Part shown: in pieces, positions 1-8,809 of the stretch
Layout of the letters: every line of letters starts with the position of its first letter
Position numbering within the stretch: the first letter of the stretch is position 1
Source: Actinobacteria bacterium UBA2272
GTDB taxonomy: Bacteria; Actinomycetota; Coriobacteriia; Anaerosomatales; Anaerosomataceae
Length of the DNA: 64,000 nt
NCBI GenBank assembly: GCA_002347725.1
Contig: DDXA01000001.1
Span: 62,001 to 126,000, forward strand
Direction: 5' to 3'
Notes under the pieces: model-generated
Seen by the model: the letters and a program-made list of their open reading frames with translations, nothing else
Told to the model about the DNA's origin: nothing
The model's database searches: none
Made by a program: the position numbers and the translations under genes

Positions 1-2
1 TC

Positions 3-758
3 CTCACGCGGACGAACCTCGCGCGCGGTGTCCGGAGGCGCGTCGTGCTGCTCGACCACAACGAGCTCTCGCAGTCGGCTCCCGGCGTGGAGGAGGCCGC
101 CGTCGTCGAGATCGTCGACCACCACCGTGTCGGCGACGTGCAGACCACCGCGCCGATCCTGTTCCTGAACATGCCGGTCGGCTCGACGGCCACGATCGTT
201 GCCGAGCGCTACCGGGATCTCGGCGTGGTGCCGCCCGCTCCGATGGCCGGGATCCTGCTCTCGGCGGTGCTGACCGACACGGTGCTTCTGAAGTCGCCCA
301 CGACGACGGCTGTAGACCGTGCGGTCGCCGAGCGGCTTGCCGCGCAACTCGGTCTCGACGCCGTCGAGTTCGGCCTCGAGATGTTCCGGGCGCGTTCGGC
401 GGCTGCGGAGTTCTCGCTTGCCGATGCGGTGAGTGCCGACCTCAAGGAGTACCGCGTCGGTGACCTGACGATCGGCGTGGCGCAGGTCGAGACGGTGGAC
501 ACGATGCCGTATCTCGATCGGTCCGACGAACTCGCCGCGACGCTGGAGGCGTTCCGGGCCAGGCGAGGCTTCGACCTCGCGATGCTGCTCGTCACCGACG
601 TCGTCCGCGAGGGGAGCGAGGTCTTCGCGGCCGGAAAGACCCGTGTGGCCAGCCGCGCGCTCGGTGTCGATCTCTCCGACGGCCCCGTCTGGATGGACGG
701 CGTCCTGTCCCGAAAGAAGCAGATCGCGTCACGGCTGCTCGATGCGGCGGGAGCGTAG
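3..758 (+). CDS. ppaC: Manganese-dependent (family II) inorganic pyrophosphatase, 5'-truncated by the window edge
   Basis: Cytoplasmic hydrolysis of pyrophosphate to phosphate. The reading frame is open from base 3, so the true start lies before the window. A GTG at 45 falls inside the conserved DHN strand and is not the start. Seen: the metal-binding DHN motif (positions 57-65), then IVDHHR near 112-129, a typical DHH domain, then a DHHA2 domain ending in the active-site signature SRKKQ close to the C-terminus. This domain order is diagnostic of family II pyrophosphatases rather than RecJ or NrnA, which lack the terminal RKKQ. The downstream PAP2 gene starts 1 nt after the stop, so the two are probably co-transcribed. 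Confidence 0.93.
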   Translation, partial: LTRTNLARGVRRRVVLLDHNELSQSAPGVEEAAVVEIVDHHRVGDVQTTAPILFLNMPVGSTATIVAERYRDLGVVPPAPMAGILLSAVLTDTVLLKSPTTTAVDRAVAERLAAQLGLDAVEFGLEMFRARSAAAEFSLADAVSADLKEYRVGDLTIGVAQVETVDTMPYLDRSDELAATLEAFRARRGFDLAMLLVTDVVREGSEVFAAGKTRVASRALGVDLSDGPVWMDGVLSRKKQIASRLLDAAGA

Positions 759-759
759 C

Positions 760-1446
760 ATGATGATGCCCGGACGGCGGGAACACTGGCGACGCGATCC
801 GCGAGCGGGCGTGCTCGTCATCATCGCGGGCGCCGGTCTCGCGGGTTTCCTCGCGCTGGCGGCGGGCCTGCTGCTCGCCCCGGCGTTCTTGGAGGCGGAC
901 CTGGCGCTGTCCGCTGCGATCCGTGCGATCGATCTCCCCGGACTCGAGACGCTAGCGCGGCTGGCGACGACGGCCGGTGACTTCTGGCCGATCGCCGCGC
1001 TGACCGCCGTCACTTCGGCGATCCTGTGGTTTCGCGGACGCCGTACCGAGGCCGTCATGGTGGTCGTGGCGGTGCTCGGCGGGGCGCTTCTGGGCGTCGG
1101 TCTCAAGCAGGCGTTCATGCGCGTGCGACCGGCTCTCGACGTGGCGCGCATACCCCTGCCGGAGACGTACAGCTTCCCGTCGGGGCACGCGCTTTCGAGC
1201 CTGCTCTACTTCGGATCGTTGATGGTCGTGGCGGCGCTTGATGTTCGCCGGCGGCGCTATGCGGTCCTGCTCGTTGTCGGCTGCACCTTCGCGGCCCTTG
1301 CGATAGCGCTCTCACGCGTCTATCTCGGCGTGCACTACCTTGGCGATGTGATCGGTGCGTGGCTGCTGGGTTTCGCGTGGCTCTCGCTCGTGGTGCTCGT
1401 CTCCGCGCGATGGGGAGCGGGCGCGCCGGAAGATGCGGACGGCTAG
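760..1446 (+). CDS. PAP2-superfamily membrane phosphatase
   Basis: Predicted integral-membrane lipid phosphatase of the PAP2 (type 2 phosphatidic acid phosphatase/BacA-like) superfamily, 228 aa. All three signature blocks are present in order: KQAFMRVRP (K-x6-RP), FPSGH, and SRVYLGVHYLGD (SR-x5-H-x3-D). Hydrophobic segments flank them, as expected for an active site on the outer face. The substrate (undecaprenyl pyrophosphate, phosphatidic acid or phosphatidylglycerol phosphate) cannot be told from sequence. Three consecutive ATG codons start at 760; a GGCGGGAG ribosome site lies just upstream, inside the end of the pyrophosphatase gene. Its stop codon overlaps the stop of the convergent histidine kinase gene by 4 nt. 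Confidence 0.9.
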   Translation: MMMPGRREHWRRDPRAGVLVIIAGAGLAGFLALAAGLLLAPAFLEADLALSAAIRAIDLPGLETLARLATTAGDFWPIAALTAVTSAILWFRGRRTEAVMVVVAVLGGALLGVGLKQAFMRVRPALDVARIPLPETYSFPSGHALSSLLYFGSLMVVAALDVRRRRYAVLLVVGCTFAALAIALSRVYLGVHYLGDVIGAWLLGFAWLSLVVLVSARWGAGAPEDADG

Positions 1447-3206
1447 ATCGCGCGGGGGAGCTGAAGGGTGACGGTCGTGCCCGCGCCGGGTTCGGACTTG
1501 ATCGTGACCGTGCCGCCCGAACGCTCGGCGACGTTGCGTACGAGCGAGAGCCCGAGTCCCGTGCCGCCGCTCGTACGCGAGCGCGCGCGGTCCACCCGGT
1601 AGAAGCGCTCGAAGACGCGTTCCACGTCTGCCGGGGGTATGCCGATGCCCGTGTCGGTCACCGAGATCTGTGCCTGCCCGTCGTCTGCGCGTACGGCGAC
1701 GGTGACCGATCCATGCTCGGTGTAGGTGATCGCGTTGGAGAGCAGGTTATCGAGCGCGATGGCGACGTCGGTGGACTCGGCGTGCACGGCGACATCCTCG
1801 CCCGTGACCCCGGAGAAATCCGTCTCGAGCGCGAGCCCCTTGGCCGCGGCGGCCCTCCGGTGGCCTGCCGTTGCGAGCTCGACGGCCCGGCGAACGTCGG
1901 TCACGGCATCGGCCGCCGGCAGCGTTTCGAGCCGTGAGAGGTCGAGCAGGTCGCCCACCAGGCGCTTCAGGCGTGCCGCCTCGGCCTGGATCTGCGAGAG
2001 GAACGCGAGTGCCTGCGCGCTGTCGCCATCTCGCGCGGCCTGGTCGGCAGACTCGGCTAGAAGCAGGATACCGGCCGTCGGGGTCTTGAGCTCGTGCGAC
2101 GCGTTGGCGACGAAGTCGCGTCGCATGGCGTCCAGACGCATGCGATCGGTGACGTCGGCGATCACCACGAGCGTACGGCGTACGCCCTCCGTCGTGCCGA
2201 GTGGTACCGTGAGCAGCCGGTGCGAGCGCCGGTACGGGTCGGGGCCGATCTCGGCCGATGCGGGCTCCTCGCTTCCCAGGCGCGCGATGATGGCGCTCTC
2301 GACCGGGGCGGGCAGTCCGAGTGAGTGAATCGTCTTGCCGCGAGTCCCCGTCGGCGGCATCCGGAACATCGAGGCCAGCGCGCGGTTGGAGAACACGACA
2401 CGTTCGTCCTCGAGGAGCACGACGGCGTCGGAGAGGCTGTCCAGGACGAGGCGGAGGGTGTGCTCCTCGGCTTCAAGGGCACTGATGCGTTCGCGCATCT
2501 GTCCGGCGAGACGGGCGAGTGCGCTCGAAAGCGGCGCGAGGGAGTCACCCTCGACAGGTATCGGGGATGAGAGGTCGCCCTCCGCCATGGCGTGCGCGGC
2601 CGCGGCGAGCCGCTCCACGGGGCCTGCGGCGGCGTAGCTCAGGCGCCACACCGCGATGATCGCGACCGTCAGGGCAAAGCCGAGCAGTATCAGTCCGGTG
2701 CGGCGCGTGCGCCCGGCGACGTCATCGATGTGCGCGAGCGAGGTCGAGACGCGCACGGCGATCCGCTCGCCGCCGGTGACCAGCGGGACCGCCACGTACA
2801 TGCGGTCCACACCCTGGGTGTCCGAGCGGCGTACGTCGGCGCCGACGCGCCCGCCAAGCGCCGCGCGGATCTCGGGCCGGTCGGCGTGATTCTCGAGCGC
2901 GCGCGCATCCTCGTCGCTGTCGGCAAGCACGACGCCGGCCGAATCGACGATCGTGAACCGCAGCTCGGTCCCCTCGGCCAGCCGCTCGACCTCGTCTTCG
3001 AGCGGCTCATCGGTGCGCGCAACCGCCAGCGCGGCGGCGCGGCCGATGCCGACGAGGTACTCCTCCTGCTGGTCGACGATGGCGCGTGTGAGCGGGCCGT
3101 ACAGGCTCCACGTCCAGGCGCCGGCGAACAGCGCCATGACGGCGACGAAGCTCGCTACCAGTCTGATGCGGTACCTCGAGGTCCGCTGTTCGGGCGGGCG
3201 CGTCAC
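1443..3206 (-). CDS. phoR: PhoR-like membrane sensor histidine kinase
   Basis: Sensor kinase of 587 aa. Segments: TM helix about 14-36, an extracytoplasmic domain to about 168, TM helix about 170-190, HAMP about 191-242, PAS about 250-355, HisKA with phospho-acceptor His371 in SHELKTP, and HATPase with N box LDNLLSNAITYT, DTGIGIP and GTGLGLSLV. The TM-HAMP-PAS-HisKA order is that of PhoR/WalK-type kinases. It overlaps the upstream response regulator gene by 4 nt (translational coupling) and this pair is divergent from pstSCAB, so phosphate sensing is the best guess. In PhoR systems the PAS domain usually communicates with the Pst transporter through PhoU, but no phoU is present here. A WalK-like role is the alternative. 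Confidence 0.88.
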   Translation of the reverse strand: MTRPPEQRTSRYRIRLVASFVAVMALFAGAWTWSLYGPLTRAIVDQQEEYLVGIGRAAALAVARTDEPLEDEVERLAEGTELRFTIVDSAGVVLADSDEDARALENHADRPEIRAALGGRVGADVRRSDTQGVDRMYVAVPLVTGGERIAVRVSTSLAHIDDVAGRTRRTGLILLGFALTVAIIAVWRLSYAAAGPVERLAAAAHAMAEGDLSSPIPVEGDSLAPLSSALARLAGQMRERISALEAEEHTLRLVLDSLSDAVVLLEDERVVFSNRALASMFRMPPTGTRGKTIHSLGLPAPVESAIIARLGSEEPASAEIGPDPYRRSHRLLTVPLGTTEGVRRTLVVIADVTDRMRLDAMRRDFVANASHELKTPTAGILLLAESADQAARDGDSAQALAFLSQIQAEAARLKRLVGDLLDLSRLETLPAADAVTDVRRAVELATAGHRRAAAAKGLALETDFSGVTGEDVAVHAESTDVAIALDNLLSNAITYTEHGSVTVAVRADDGQAQISVTDTGIGIPPADVERVFERFYRVDRARSRTSGGTGLGLSLVRNVAERSGGTVTIKSEPGAGTTVTLQLPRAI

Positions 3207-3913
3207 GTCGATGCGACACCCTCTCGTGGCTGGGGGTCGAAGCGGTAGCCCACACCGTGCACGGTGTGGATGTAGCGGTAGGCCGATGGCTCCTCGACAG
3301 CCTGCCTGAGGCGTCGGATGTGCACGTCGATCGTTCGCGAGGACGGCAGGAACTCGTAGCCCCAGACCTCACGGGCGAGGCGCTGACGAGACATGAGCGT
3401 CCCGCTGTTGCGGGCCAGGGCGATCAGCAGCTGGAACTCCTTGAGGCGGACTTTGGCCGGTGATCCCGCGACCGAGACGCGCAGTTGCGCCGGCTCGATC
3501 GCGAGGTCACCGACCTCGATGATCTCGTCGGCTTCCAGCACGCTGCGTTCCCGTACCCGGCGCAGGTTGGCGCGCACCCGGGCGAGCAGCTCCTCCATGG
3601 AGAACGGCTTGGTGAGGTAGTCGTCTGCGCCGGCGTCCAGACCGCGCACGGTGTCGCGCTCGCCATCGAGCGCGGTGACCATGATGATCGCCACCTCGCC
3701 GTTGGTGCGCCGGACCTCCTCGGCGAAGCGATAGCCATCGATGCCCGGGAGCATGAGATCGAGCACGATGAGGTCGGGGCGCTCGGCCGTCGCCAGGTCG
3801 AGACCCTCGATGCCGTCTGCGGACGCCAGCGTCTCGAAGCCCGCGCGCTTGAGCGCGTAGGTCACCGTCTGCCTGATGATCGGGTCGTCCTCGACCACGA
3901 GTATGCGCGCCAT
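3203..3913 (-). CDS. phoP: OmpR/PhoB-family response regulator
   Basis: Response regulator of 236 aa: receiver domain with acidic pair near residues 9-10, phospho-acceptor Asp52 (VLDLMLPG) and the KPF lysine, followed by a winged-helix DNA-binding domain with the typical end RYIHTVHGVGYRF. It is first in a two-gene operon with the histidine kinase. The start ATG at 3913 is preceded by a perfect GGAGGGTGATC ribosome site. Position next to pst suggests it activates the phosphate regulon when phosphorylated; a candidate operator is annotated at 3973-4004. Function as a phosphate regulator is inference from context and family. Confidence 0.9.
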   Translation of the reverse strand: MARILVVEDDPIIRQTVTYALKRAGFETLASADGIEGLDLATAERPDLIVLDLMLPGIDGYRFAEEVRRTNGEVAIIMVTALDGERDTVRGLDAGADDYLTKPFSMEELLARVRANLRRVRERSVLEADEIIEVGDLAIEPAQLRVSVAGSPAKVRLKEFQLLIALARNSGTLMSRQRLAREVWGYEFLPSSRTIDVHIRRLRQAVEEPSAYRYIHTVHGVGYRFDPQPREGVAST

Positions 3914-3972
3914 GGATCACCCTCCAAGCCGGTACGGTCGTCCTGGCGGCATTGTGACAGGCGCCGCGCCCG

Positions 3973-4004
3973 ATGAACATGCATGTAACAAAGAGTTCAT
4001 ATAC
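3973..4004 (+). promoter_or_regulatory. Candidate Pho box / operator between phoP and pstS
   Basis: The 204-nt gap between the divergent regulator and pstS contains TGTAACA, 4 nt, GTTCATA (3984-4001), two heptamers with an 11-nt period, the spacing of classical PHO boxes bound by PhoB/PhoP dimers. The same stretch can be read as the inverted repeat ATGAAC (3973-3978) / GTTCAT (3995-4000). It is the most AT-rich part of the gap. No binding evidence is available; the call rests on spacing, position and gene context. Confidence 0.45.
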
Positions 4005-4117
4005 CGGCTGAGTCTTTTTACACCGGTGCAACCACCTGATGTCGCGCTGCCTCTAGCCTGGTGCAGGGCCGGCGTCGCGTCGGCCGACCACTGATACCGA
4101 GACCAAGGAGTGTGAGC

Positions 4118-5008
4118 GTGAACCTGAAGAAGTTCGTTGCGCCCGGGCTTGCGGTGCTGCTGCTGATGAGCACCGTCGCCTTCGCAGGCTGTGCCGCCGA
4201 GGAGCCCGCCGCCGAGACGCCCGTCGAGACGCCGGCGGAGGAGCCGGCGGCCGAGCTCGAGGGCACCATCGACGTGCAGGGTTCTGACACGATGCTCAAC
4301 ATCGGCACCGCGTGGAGTGAGGCGTTCATGGACGAGAACCCGATGGTGGAGGTCTCGATCCAGGGTGGCGGCTCCGGTACGGGCATCGCCGCGCTCTTGA
4401 ACGGCACCGTGGACTTCGCGCACTCCTCGCGTGACATCAAGGACGAGGAGCTCGCCGCCGGCGAGGAGAAGGGCATGGACATCGTCGAGCACAAGGTCGC
4501 CATCGACGGCATCGCCGTGATCGTGAACCCGGCCAACGGCGTCGAGGCCCTCACGATGGAGCAGCTCGGAGCGATCTACCGTGGCGAGGTCACCAACTGG
4601 AAGGACGTCGGCGGCGTGGACAAGCCGATCGTGCTCCTCTCCCGTGACAGCTCATCGGGCACCTACGAGTTCTTCAAGGAGGCCGTCGTTGGCGATGACG
4701 CCGAGTACGCCGCCGCCGCCAAGCTCCTGCCGTCGACCCAGGCGATCGTGGACGAGGTCGTGGCCAACGACGCCGGCATCGGCTACATCGGCCTCGGGTA
4801 TCTGACTGAGGACGTCAAGGTCGTGGCGATCGACGGTGTGAAGGCGTCGGTCCCGGCCGCTGCCGACGGTTCCTACCCGATCAGCCGCTACCTCTATATG
4901 TACAGCGACGGTGAGCCGGCCGGCATCATGGCCGCCTACCTCGAGTGGATCCTCGGCGCCGAGGGTCAGCAGCTCGTGGTCGACGAGGGCTTCGTGCCGC
5001 TCCCGTAG
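4118..5008 (+). CDS. pstS: Phosphate ABC transporter substrate-binding lipoprotein PstS
   Basis: Extracytoplasmic phosphate-binding lipoprotein, 296 aa from the GTG at 4118, chosen because AAGGAG (4105-4110) sits 7 nt before it. Lipoprotein signal: basic start MNLKKF, hydrophobic core, and a lipobox-like end FAGC; then an Ala/Glu/Pro-rich tether of about 35 residues. Typical PBP-like (PF12849) features follow: GSDTMLNI, GGGSGTGIAAL and SRDSSSGTYEFF, which contact phosphate in PstS. First gene of pstSCAB, with 6 nt to pstC. Confidence 0.95.
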   Translation: MNLKKFVAPGLAVLLLMSTVAFAGCAAEEPAAETPVETPAEEPAAELEGTIDVQGSDTMLNIGTAWSEAFMDENPMVEVSIQGGGSGTGIAALLNGTVDFAHSSRDIKDEELAAGEEKGMDIVEHKVAIDGIAVIVNPANGVEALTMEQLGAIYRGEVTNWKDVGGVDKPIVLLSRDSSSGTYEFFKEAVVGDDAEYAAAAKLLPSTQAIVDEVVANDAGIGYIGLGYLTEDVKVVAIDGVKASVPAAADGSYPISRYLYMYSDGEPAGIMAAYLEWILGAEGQQLVVDEGFVPLP

Positions 5009-5014
5009 CCACAG

Positions 5015-5941
5015 ATGACGACTCCCCCGACCCATAGCGGGCGGAGGCTCGGCCGCACGACCACGCGTCGTGCGGCCGAGGCCGTCGTCCGGGCCATCAT
5101 CTACCTGTGCGGGTGGATGGCCATCATCATCCTTGCCGCGATAGCGGTCTTCTTGATGTGGAACTCGTTTCGGGCGGTGAATGAGGCCGGCCTCTTCACG
5201 ATGCTCAGCGGCACGGCCTGGTACCCGACCTCCTCGCCCGGCAAGTTCGGCATGCTGCCGCTCATCGTGGGCTCCCTCTTTGTGACGGGGGTCGCGCTCG
5301 CGGTCTGCGTGCCGGTCGGCGTGGCGGCCGCGGTCTTCATCTCGGAGTTCTCGGGCCGGCTCGTGAAAGAGGTCATGAAGTCGATCATCGAGTTCATGGC
5401 GGCGGTCCCGTCGGTGGTCTACGGACTGATCGGCGTGGCCGTGCTCATCCCGTTCGTCAAGGACGCGTTTTCGCTGACGAGCGGCATGACCGCGGTCACC
5501 GGCGGTATCGTGCTCGGCATCATGTCGATCCCGACGGTGATCTCGATCTCGGAAGACGCGTTGCACGCGGTTCCCGAGGAGCTGCGGCAGGGTTCCGCTG
5601 CGCTCGGCAACACGCGCTGGCAGACGACGTTCAAAGTGACGCTTCCGGCCGCGAGCTCGGGCATCTTCGCGGCAGTCATGCTCGGACTCGGACGCGCCAT
5701 CGGTGAGACGATGGCGGTCCTCATGCTCACCGGTAACGCCGCCGTCATGCCGGCGAGCGTCTTTGAGTCGGTGCGCACCATGACCGGCACGATCGCCGCC
5801 GAGATGGGCGAGGTCGTCCAGGGCGGTCTGCACTACTCGGTGCTTTTCGCCGTCGGGCTCGTGCTGTTCACCATCACCTTCGGAATCAACCTGGTCGCCG
5901 ACCTCGTGCTCGAACGCCAGCGGAAGCGGTGGCGCCGATGA
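5015..5941 (+). CDS. pstC: Phosphate ABC transporter permease PstC
   Basis: Inner-membrane permease subunit, 308 aa, with about six transmembrane segments and the binding-protein-dependent transport EAA-type loop (EELRQGSAALGNTRWQTTFKV) that docks with PstB. The N-terminus has about 30 cytoplasmic residues before the first helix. No clear ribosome site precedes the ATG at 5015, 6 nt after pstS, so translation is probably coupled. It overlaps pstA by 4 nt (ATGA). Confidence 0.94.
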   Translation: MTTPPTHSGRRLGRTTTRRAAEAVVRAIIYLCGWMAIIILAAIAVFLMWNSFRAVNEAGLFTMLSGTAWYPTSSPGKFGMLPLIVGSLFVTGVALAVCVPVGVAAAVFISEFSGRLVKEVMKSIIEFMAAVPSVVYGLIGVAVLIPFVKDAFSLTSGMTAVTGGIVLGIMSIPTVISISEDALHAVPEELRQGSAALGNTRWQTTFKVTLPAASSGIFAAVMLGLGRAIGETMAVLMLTGNAAVMPASVFESVRTMTGTIAAEMGEVVQGGLHYSVLFAVGLVLFTITFGINLVADLVLERQRKRWRR

Positions 5942-6804
5942 GCCGGAGTTCGCGCACGAAACAGGCCCGCACCGCGGAAGCGACCGCCAAGGTAGTCACG
6001 GGAGCCATCGCGCTCTCGGTGGTGGCGGTAGCCGTCTTCGTCTTCGTATACATCGTCTACAACGGCATCGGCGCCCTTGACTGGACGTTCTTCTCGGAGG
6101 TTCCGCGAGACCGGGGTCGCGAGGGCGGGATCCTGCCGATCATCGTCGGTACGCTCTACCTCATCGGCGCGACCGCGGGCCTCACGCTGCCCATCGGCGT
6201 GCTCGCCGGGGTCTACCTCGCCGAGTACGCGCCGAGGAACTTCACCACGCGGGCGATCCGCCTGGCGATCACGAACATGGCGGGTGTCCCCTCGATCGTC
6301 TACGGCCTGTTCGGCCTTGCTGCCTTCGTGCTCCTGGCCGGGTTCGGCCGCTCGATCATCGCCGCCGCGCTCACGCTCACCTGCATGACGCTCCCGGTGG
6401 TCATCACCGCCACCGAGGAGGCCTTGAGGCAGATCCCGCAGGATCTCCGACAGGCCTCGCTTGCACTTGGCGCGACGCGCCTTAGGACCATCTACAAGGT
6501 CGTGCTTCCAGCGGCGGCGCCGGGGATAATCACCGGCGCCATCCTGGGACTGGCGCGCGCGGCGGGTGAGACGGCTCCGATCCTGTTCACGGGCGCCGTC
6601 TTCCAGATGCGGCGGCTCCCCGACGGCCCCTCGTCGCAGTTCATGGCGCTCCCGTACCACATCTACGCGCAGGTCACCTCGGTTCCGGACTGGAACCGCG
6701 AGCTCGTCTGGGGTACCGCGCTCGTGCTGGTTGCCGGCGTCAGCATCGTCAGTGTCATGGCCGCGTGGTGGCGGTCGGTCCAGAGGAGGAAGGTCAAGTG
6801 GTGA
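5938..6804 (+). CDS. pstA: Phosphate ABC transporter permease PstA
   Basis: Second permease of the Pst complex, 288 aa, pairing with PstC. The start ATG at 5938 overlaps the pstC stop (ATGA); an in-frame GTG nine bases earlier is less likely. The protein carries six predicted membrane helices, the NMAGVPSIVYGLFG segment typical of PstA, and the coupling loop EEALRQIPQDLRQASLALGA. It ends in the GTGA overlap with pstB. Confidence 0.94.
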   Translation: MSRSSRTKQARTAEATAKVVTGAIALSVVAVAVFVFVYIVYNGIGALDWTFFSEVPRDRGREGGILPIIVGTLYLIGATAGLTLPIGVLAGVYLAEYAPRNFTTRAIRLAITNMAGVPSIVYGLFGLAAFVLLAGFGRSIIAAALTLTCMTLPVVITATEEALRQIPQDLRQASLALGATRLRTIYKVVLPAAAPGIITGAILGLARAAGETAPILFTGAVFQMRRLPDGPSSQFMALPYHIYAQVTSVPDWNRELVWGTALVLVAGVSIVSVMAAWWRSVQRRKVKW

Positions 6805-7682
6805 GTACGCTGCTCGTAACCGGTGACGGGGCGCTCTCGTACGACGCCGGGAGCGTCACCCTGCCGCGAACTGTCGCGCAGGAGGGCGCTGCGTCGAAAG
6901 CCGCCGACCTGCAGGGGAGCTTCTCGCTTGCCGACGTGTCGGTCGCCTACGGTCGCGACCGGGTCATCGAAGGCGTCAGCATGTACGTTCCGCCGCGGTC
7001 GGTGACCGCGCTCATCGGACCTTCGGGGTGCGGCAAGTCGACGCTGCTCAGGTGCCTGAACCGGATGAACGACGAACTCGGCAACGTGCACGTCGGCGGG
7101 ACCATCACGCTGGACGGTGCCGACATCATGGGCCGGGCGATGGATCCGGTCGAGCTGAGGATGCGGGTGGGGCAGGTGTTCCAGAGGCCGAACCCCTTCC
7201 CGATGACGATCTGGGACAACGTCGCGTACGGCCCGCGTACGCAGGGTATCCGCAAGCGGTCCGAGCTTGACGAGCTGGTCGAGGAGTCGCTCAAGGGCGC
7301 CGCGCTGTGGGCCGAGGTGAAGAACAACCTCAAGAAGCATGCGTTCGAGCTCTCGGGCGGGCAGCAGCAGCGTCTGTGCATCGCCCGGGCGCTCGCGACC
7401 AAGCCCGAGGTGATCCTCATGGACGAGCCGGCCTCGGCGCTCGACCCGATCTCCACCCAGCAGATCGAAGACACGATCGCCCAGCTGAAGGACTCGGTGA
7501 CGATCGTCATCGTGACGCACAACATGCAGCAGGCGGCGCGCATCTCGGACCAGACCGCGTTCATGCTGCGCGAGAGTCTCGACGAACCCGCGCATCTGGT
7601 CGAGATGGACGAGACCCGGAAGATGTTCACGAATCCGGACGACGCGCGTACCGAGTCCTACATCACGGGTCGCTTCGGCTAG
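6801..7682 (+). CDS. pstB: Phosphate ABC transporter ATPase PstB
   Basis: Cytoplasmic ATPase powering phosphate uptake. Walker A GPSGCGKST, Q-loop GQVFQRPNPFPM, signature LSGGQQQR, Walker B VILMDEP and the H-loop VTHNMQQA are all intact. The GTG at 6801 overlaps the pstA stop as GTGA and lies 7 nt after GAGGAGGAAGG; a GTG at 6798 is also possible. There are about 37 residues of unusual N-terminal extension before the first ABC strand, absent from typical PstB. Last gene of the operon; no phoU follows, and a strong hairpin lies 18 nt downstream. Confidence 0.94.
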   Translation: MSTLLVTGDGALSYDAGSVTLPRTVAQEGAASKAADLQGSFSLADVSVAYGRDRVIEGVSMYVPPRSVTALIGPSGCGKSTLLRCLNRMNDELGNVHVGGTITLDGADIMGRAMDPVELRMRVGQVFQRPNPFPMTIWDNVAYGPRTQGIRKRSELDELVEESLKGAALWAEVKNNLKKHAFELSGGQQQRLCIARALATKPEVILMDEPASALDPISTQQIEDTIAQLKDSVTIVIVTHNMQQAARISDQTAFMLRESLDEPAHLVEMDETRKMFTNPDDARTESYITGRFG

Positions 7683-7700
7683 GGCACGTCACCGGTGCTC

Positions 7701-7742
7701 GACGACGAAGGCCCCCGCCGTGAAGCGGGGGCCTTCGTCGTC
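7701..7742 (+). terminator. Terminator-like hairpin after pstB
   Basis: Perfect 18-bp inverted repeat (7701-7718 and 7725-7742, arm GACGACGAAGGCCCCCGC) around a 6-nt loop. There is no strong T-tract, but stem length and position 18 nt after pstB point to transcription termination. Confidence 0.75.
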
Positions 7743-7777
7743 CGTCGGTGACCGGATGCGCGGTCCCCGGGAAAGCG

Positions 7778-7806
7778 AACGAGGCGCGTGGGGGGCGCGC
7801 CTCGTT
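7778..7806. terminator. Second hairpin in the pstB-SDR gap
   Basis: Perfect 11-bp inverted repeat AACGAGGCGCG (7778-7788) / 7796-7806 with a G-rich 7-nt loop. It lies between converging genes and may back up termination in either direction. The short T-run after the right arm is weak. Confidence 0.5.
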
Positions 7807-7910
7807 TCAGTGAGCGGCGATTCCCCGCGTCCGAGGGGGGGAGGGATTGCGGGTCGCACTGCTCTGCCGGACTGTATGCAATGAGCGTGCCATTTTCGGT
7901 GACCGGCCAC

Positions 7911-7944
7911 AAAAAAGTGGAGGGAGCCCGAAGGCCCCCGCCAC
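7911..7944 (-). terminator. Intrinsic terminator of the SDR gene
   Basis: Read on the minus strand, a 12-bp stem (7944-7933 with 7928-7917) with a TTCG tetraloop is followed at once by six Ts (7916-7911). Two imperfect positions, one a G-U. Classic rho-independent terminator 26 nt after the SDR stop codon. Confidence 0.85.
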
Positions 7945-7969
7945 TCACGATAGTCGGGTGCCAGTGACG

Positions 7970-8731
7970 CTACTGGCAGGTGTAGCCGCCGTCGACGGCG
8001 ACGTTCGAACCGGTGACGAACGATGCCTCGTCCGAGGCAAGCCAGACGATAAGATTGGCGACCTCCGTGGCTGTGCCGAGCCGGTTCATGGCGTGCTTGC
8101 CCGCGATGAAGGCCTCGAGATCCGAGCCGCTCGTGATGCCCGCGTTGGTGAGCAGCGGTGTCGCGATGAAGCCGGGGTGTACGGAGTTCACGCGGATGCC
8201 CTGCTGCGCGTACTCCACAGCGGCGGCCTTGGTAAGACCTGATACCGCGTGTTTGGCAGCGACGTAGGCGGGAGCGGACGCCCAGCCGACGAGACCCAGG
8301 ATGCTCGAGATGTTGACGATGGCGCCACCGCCGGAGGCGAGGATAGCCGGGATGCCGAAACGCATGCCGTAGAAGACGCCGTTGAGGTTGATGTCGATGA
8401 CCTTCTGCCAGCCCTCAAGTGAGTACTCGCCGGTAAGGGCGGCCTCACCGCCGATGCCGGCGTTGTTCACGACGATGTTCAGTCCGCCGAACGCCTCGAC
8501 TGTCGCTGCTACAGCGGCCTCGACCTGGGCCGGGTCGGCGACGTTGGCATGCACGAACATCGCGATGCCGCCCGCAGCTTCGATGAGTGAGACGGTCTCG
8601 GCTCCCGCGGCGTCGTCCACGTCGGAGACGGCCACCTTCGCGCCGCCGCGTGCGAAGCCAAGCGCCGACTCGCGGCCGATACCCGATCCTGCGCCGGTGA
8701 TCAGCGCGACCTTACCCTCGAATGCAGACAC
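7970..8731 (-). CDS. Short-chain dehydrogenase/reductase (SDR) oxidoreductase
   Basis: Classical SDR, 253 aa, NAD(P)-dependent oxidoreductase of unknown substrate. Seen: cofactor glycine motif TGAGSGIG, an acidic Asp after the second strand (SDVDD) suggesting NAD preference, NNAG, the catalytic Ser in NISS and the YVAAK Tyr-Lys pair. It ends in VDGGYTCQ, as in the glucose-1-dehydrogenase/3-oxoacyl reductase-like group. The start is set at GTG 8731, 5-6 nt after AAAGGAG; longer in-frame starts lack such a site. Monocistronic, with its own terminator; convergent with pstB. Confidence 0.88.
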   Translation of the reverse strand: MSAFEGKVALITGAGSGIGRESALGFARGGAKVAVSDVDDAAGAETVSLIEAAGGIAMFVHANVADPAQVEAAVAATVEAFGGLNIVVNNAGIGGEAALTGEYSLEGWQKVIDINLNGVFYGMRFGIPAILASGGGAIVNISSILGLVGWASAPAYVAAKHAVSGLTKAAAVEYAQQGIRVNSVHPGFIATPLLTNAGITSGSDLEAFIAGKHAMNRLGTATEVANLIVWLASDEASFVTGSNVAVDGGYTCQ

Positions 8732-8809
8732 GGGAACTCCTTTCATCGGAGACGTTACGTACGCTAACGATTGTAACAAGAGTTACAAGTGAATGCAGTC
8801 ACACGAGAC

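Noticed and set aside
45..47. GTG as the start of the pyrophosphatase
   Set aside because: It falls inside the conserved VLLDHNE strand of the enzyme and the frame stays open to base 3.
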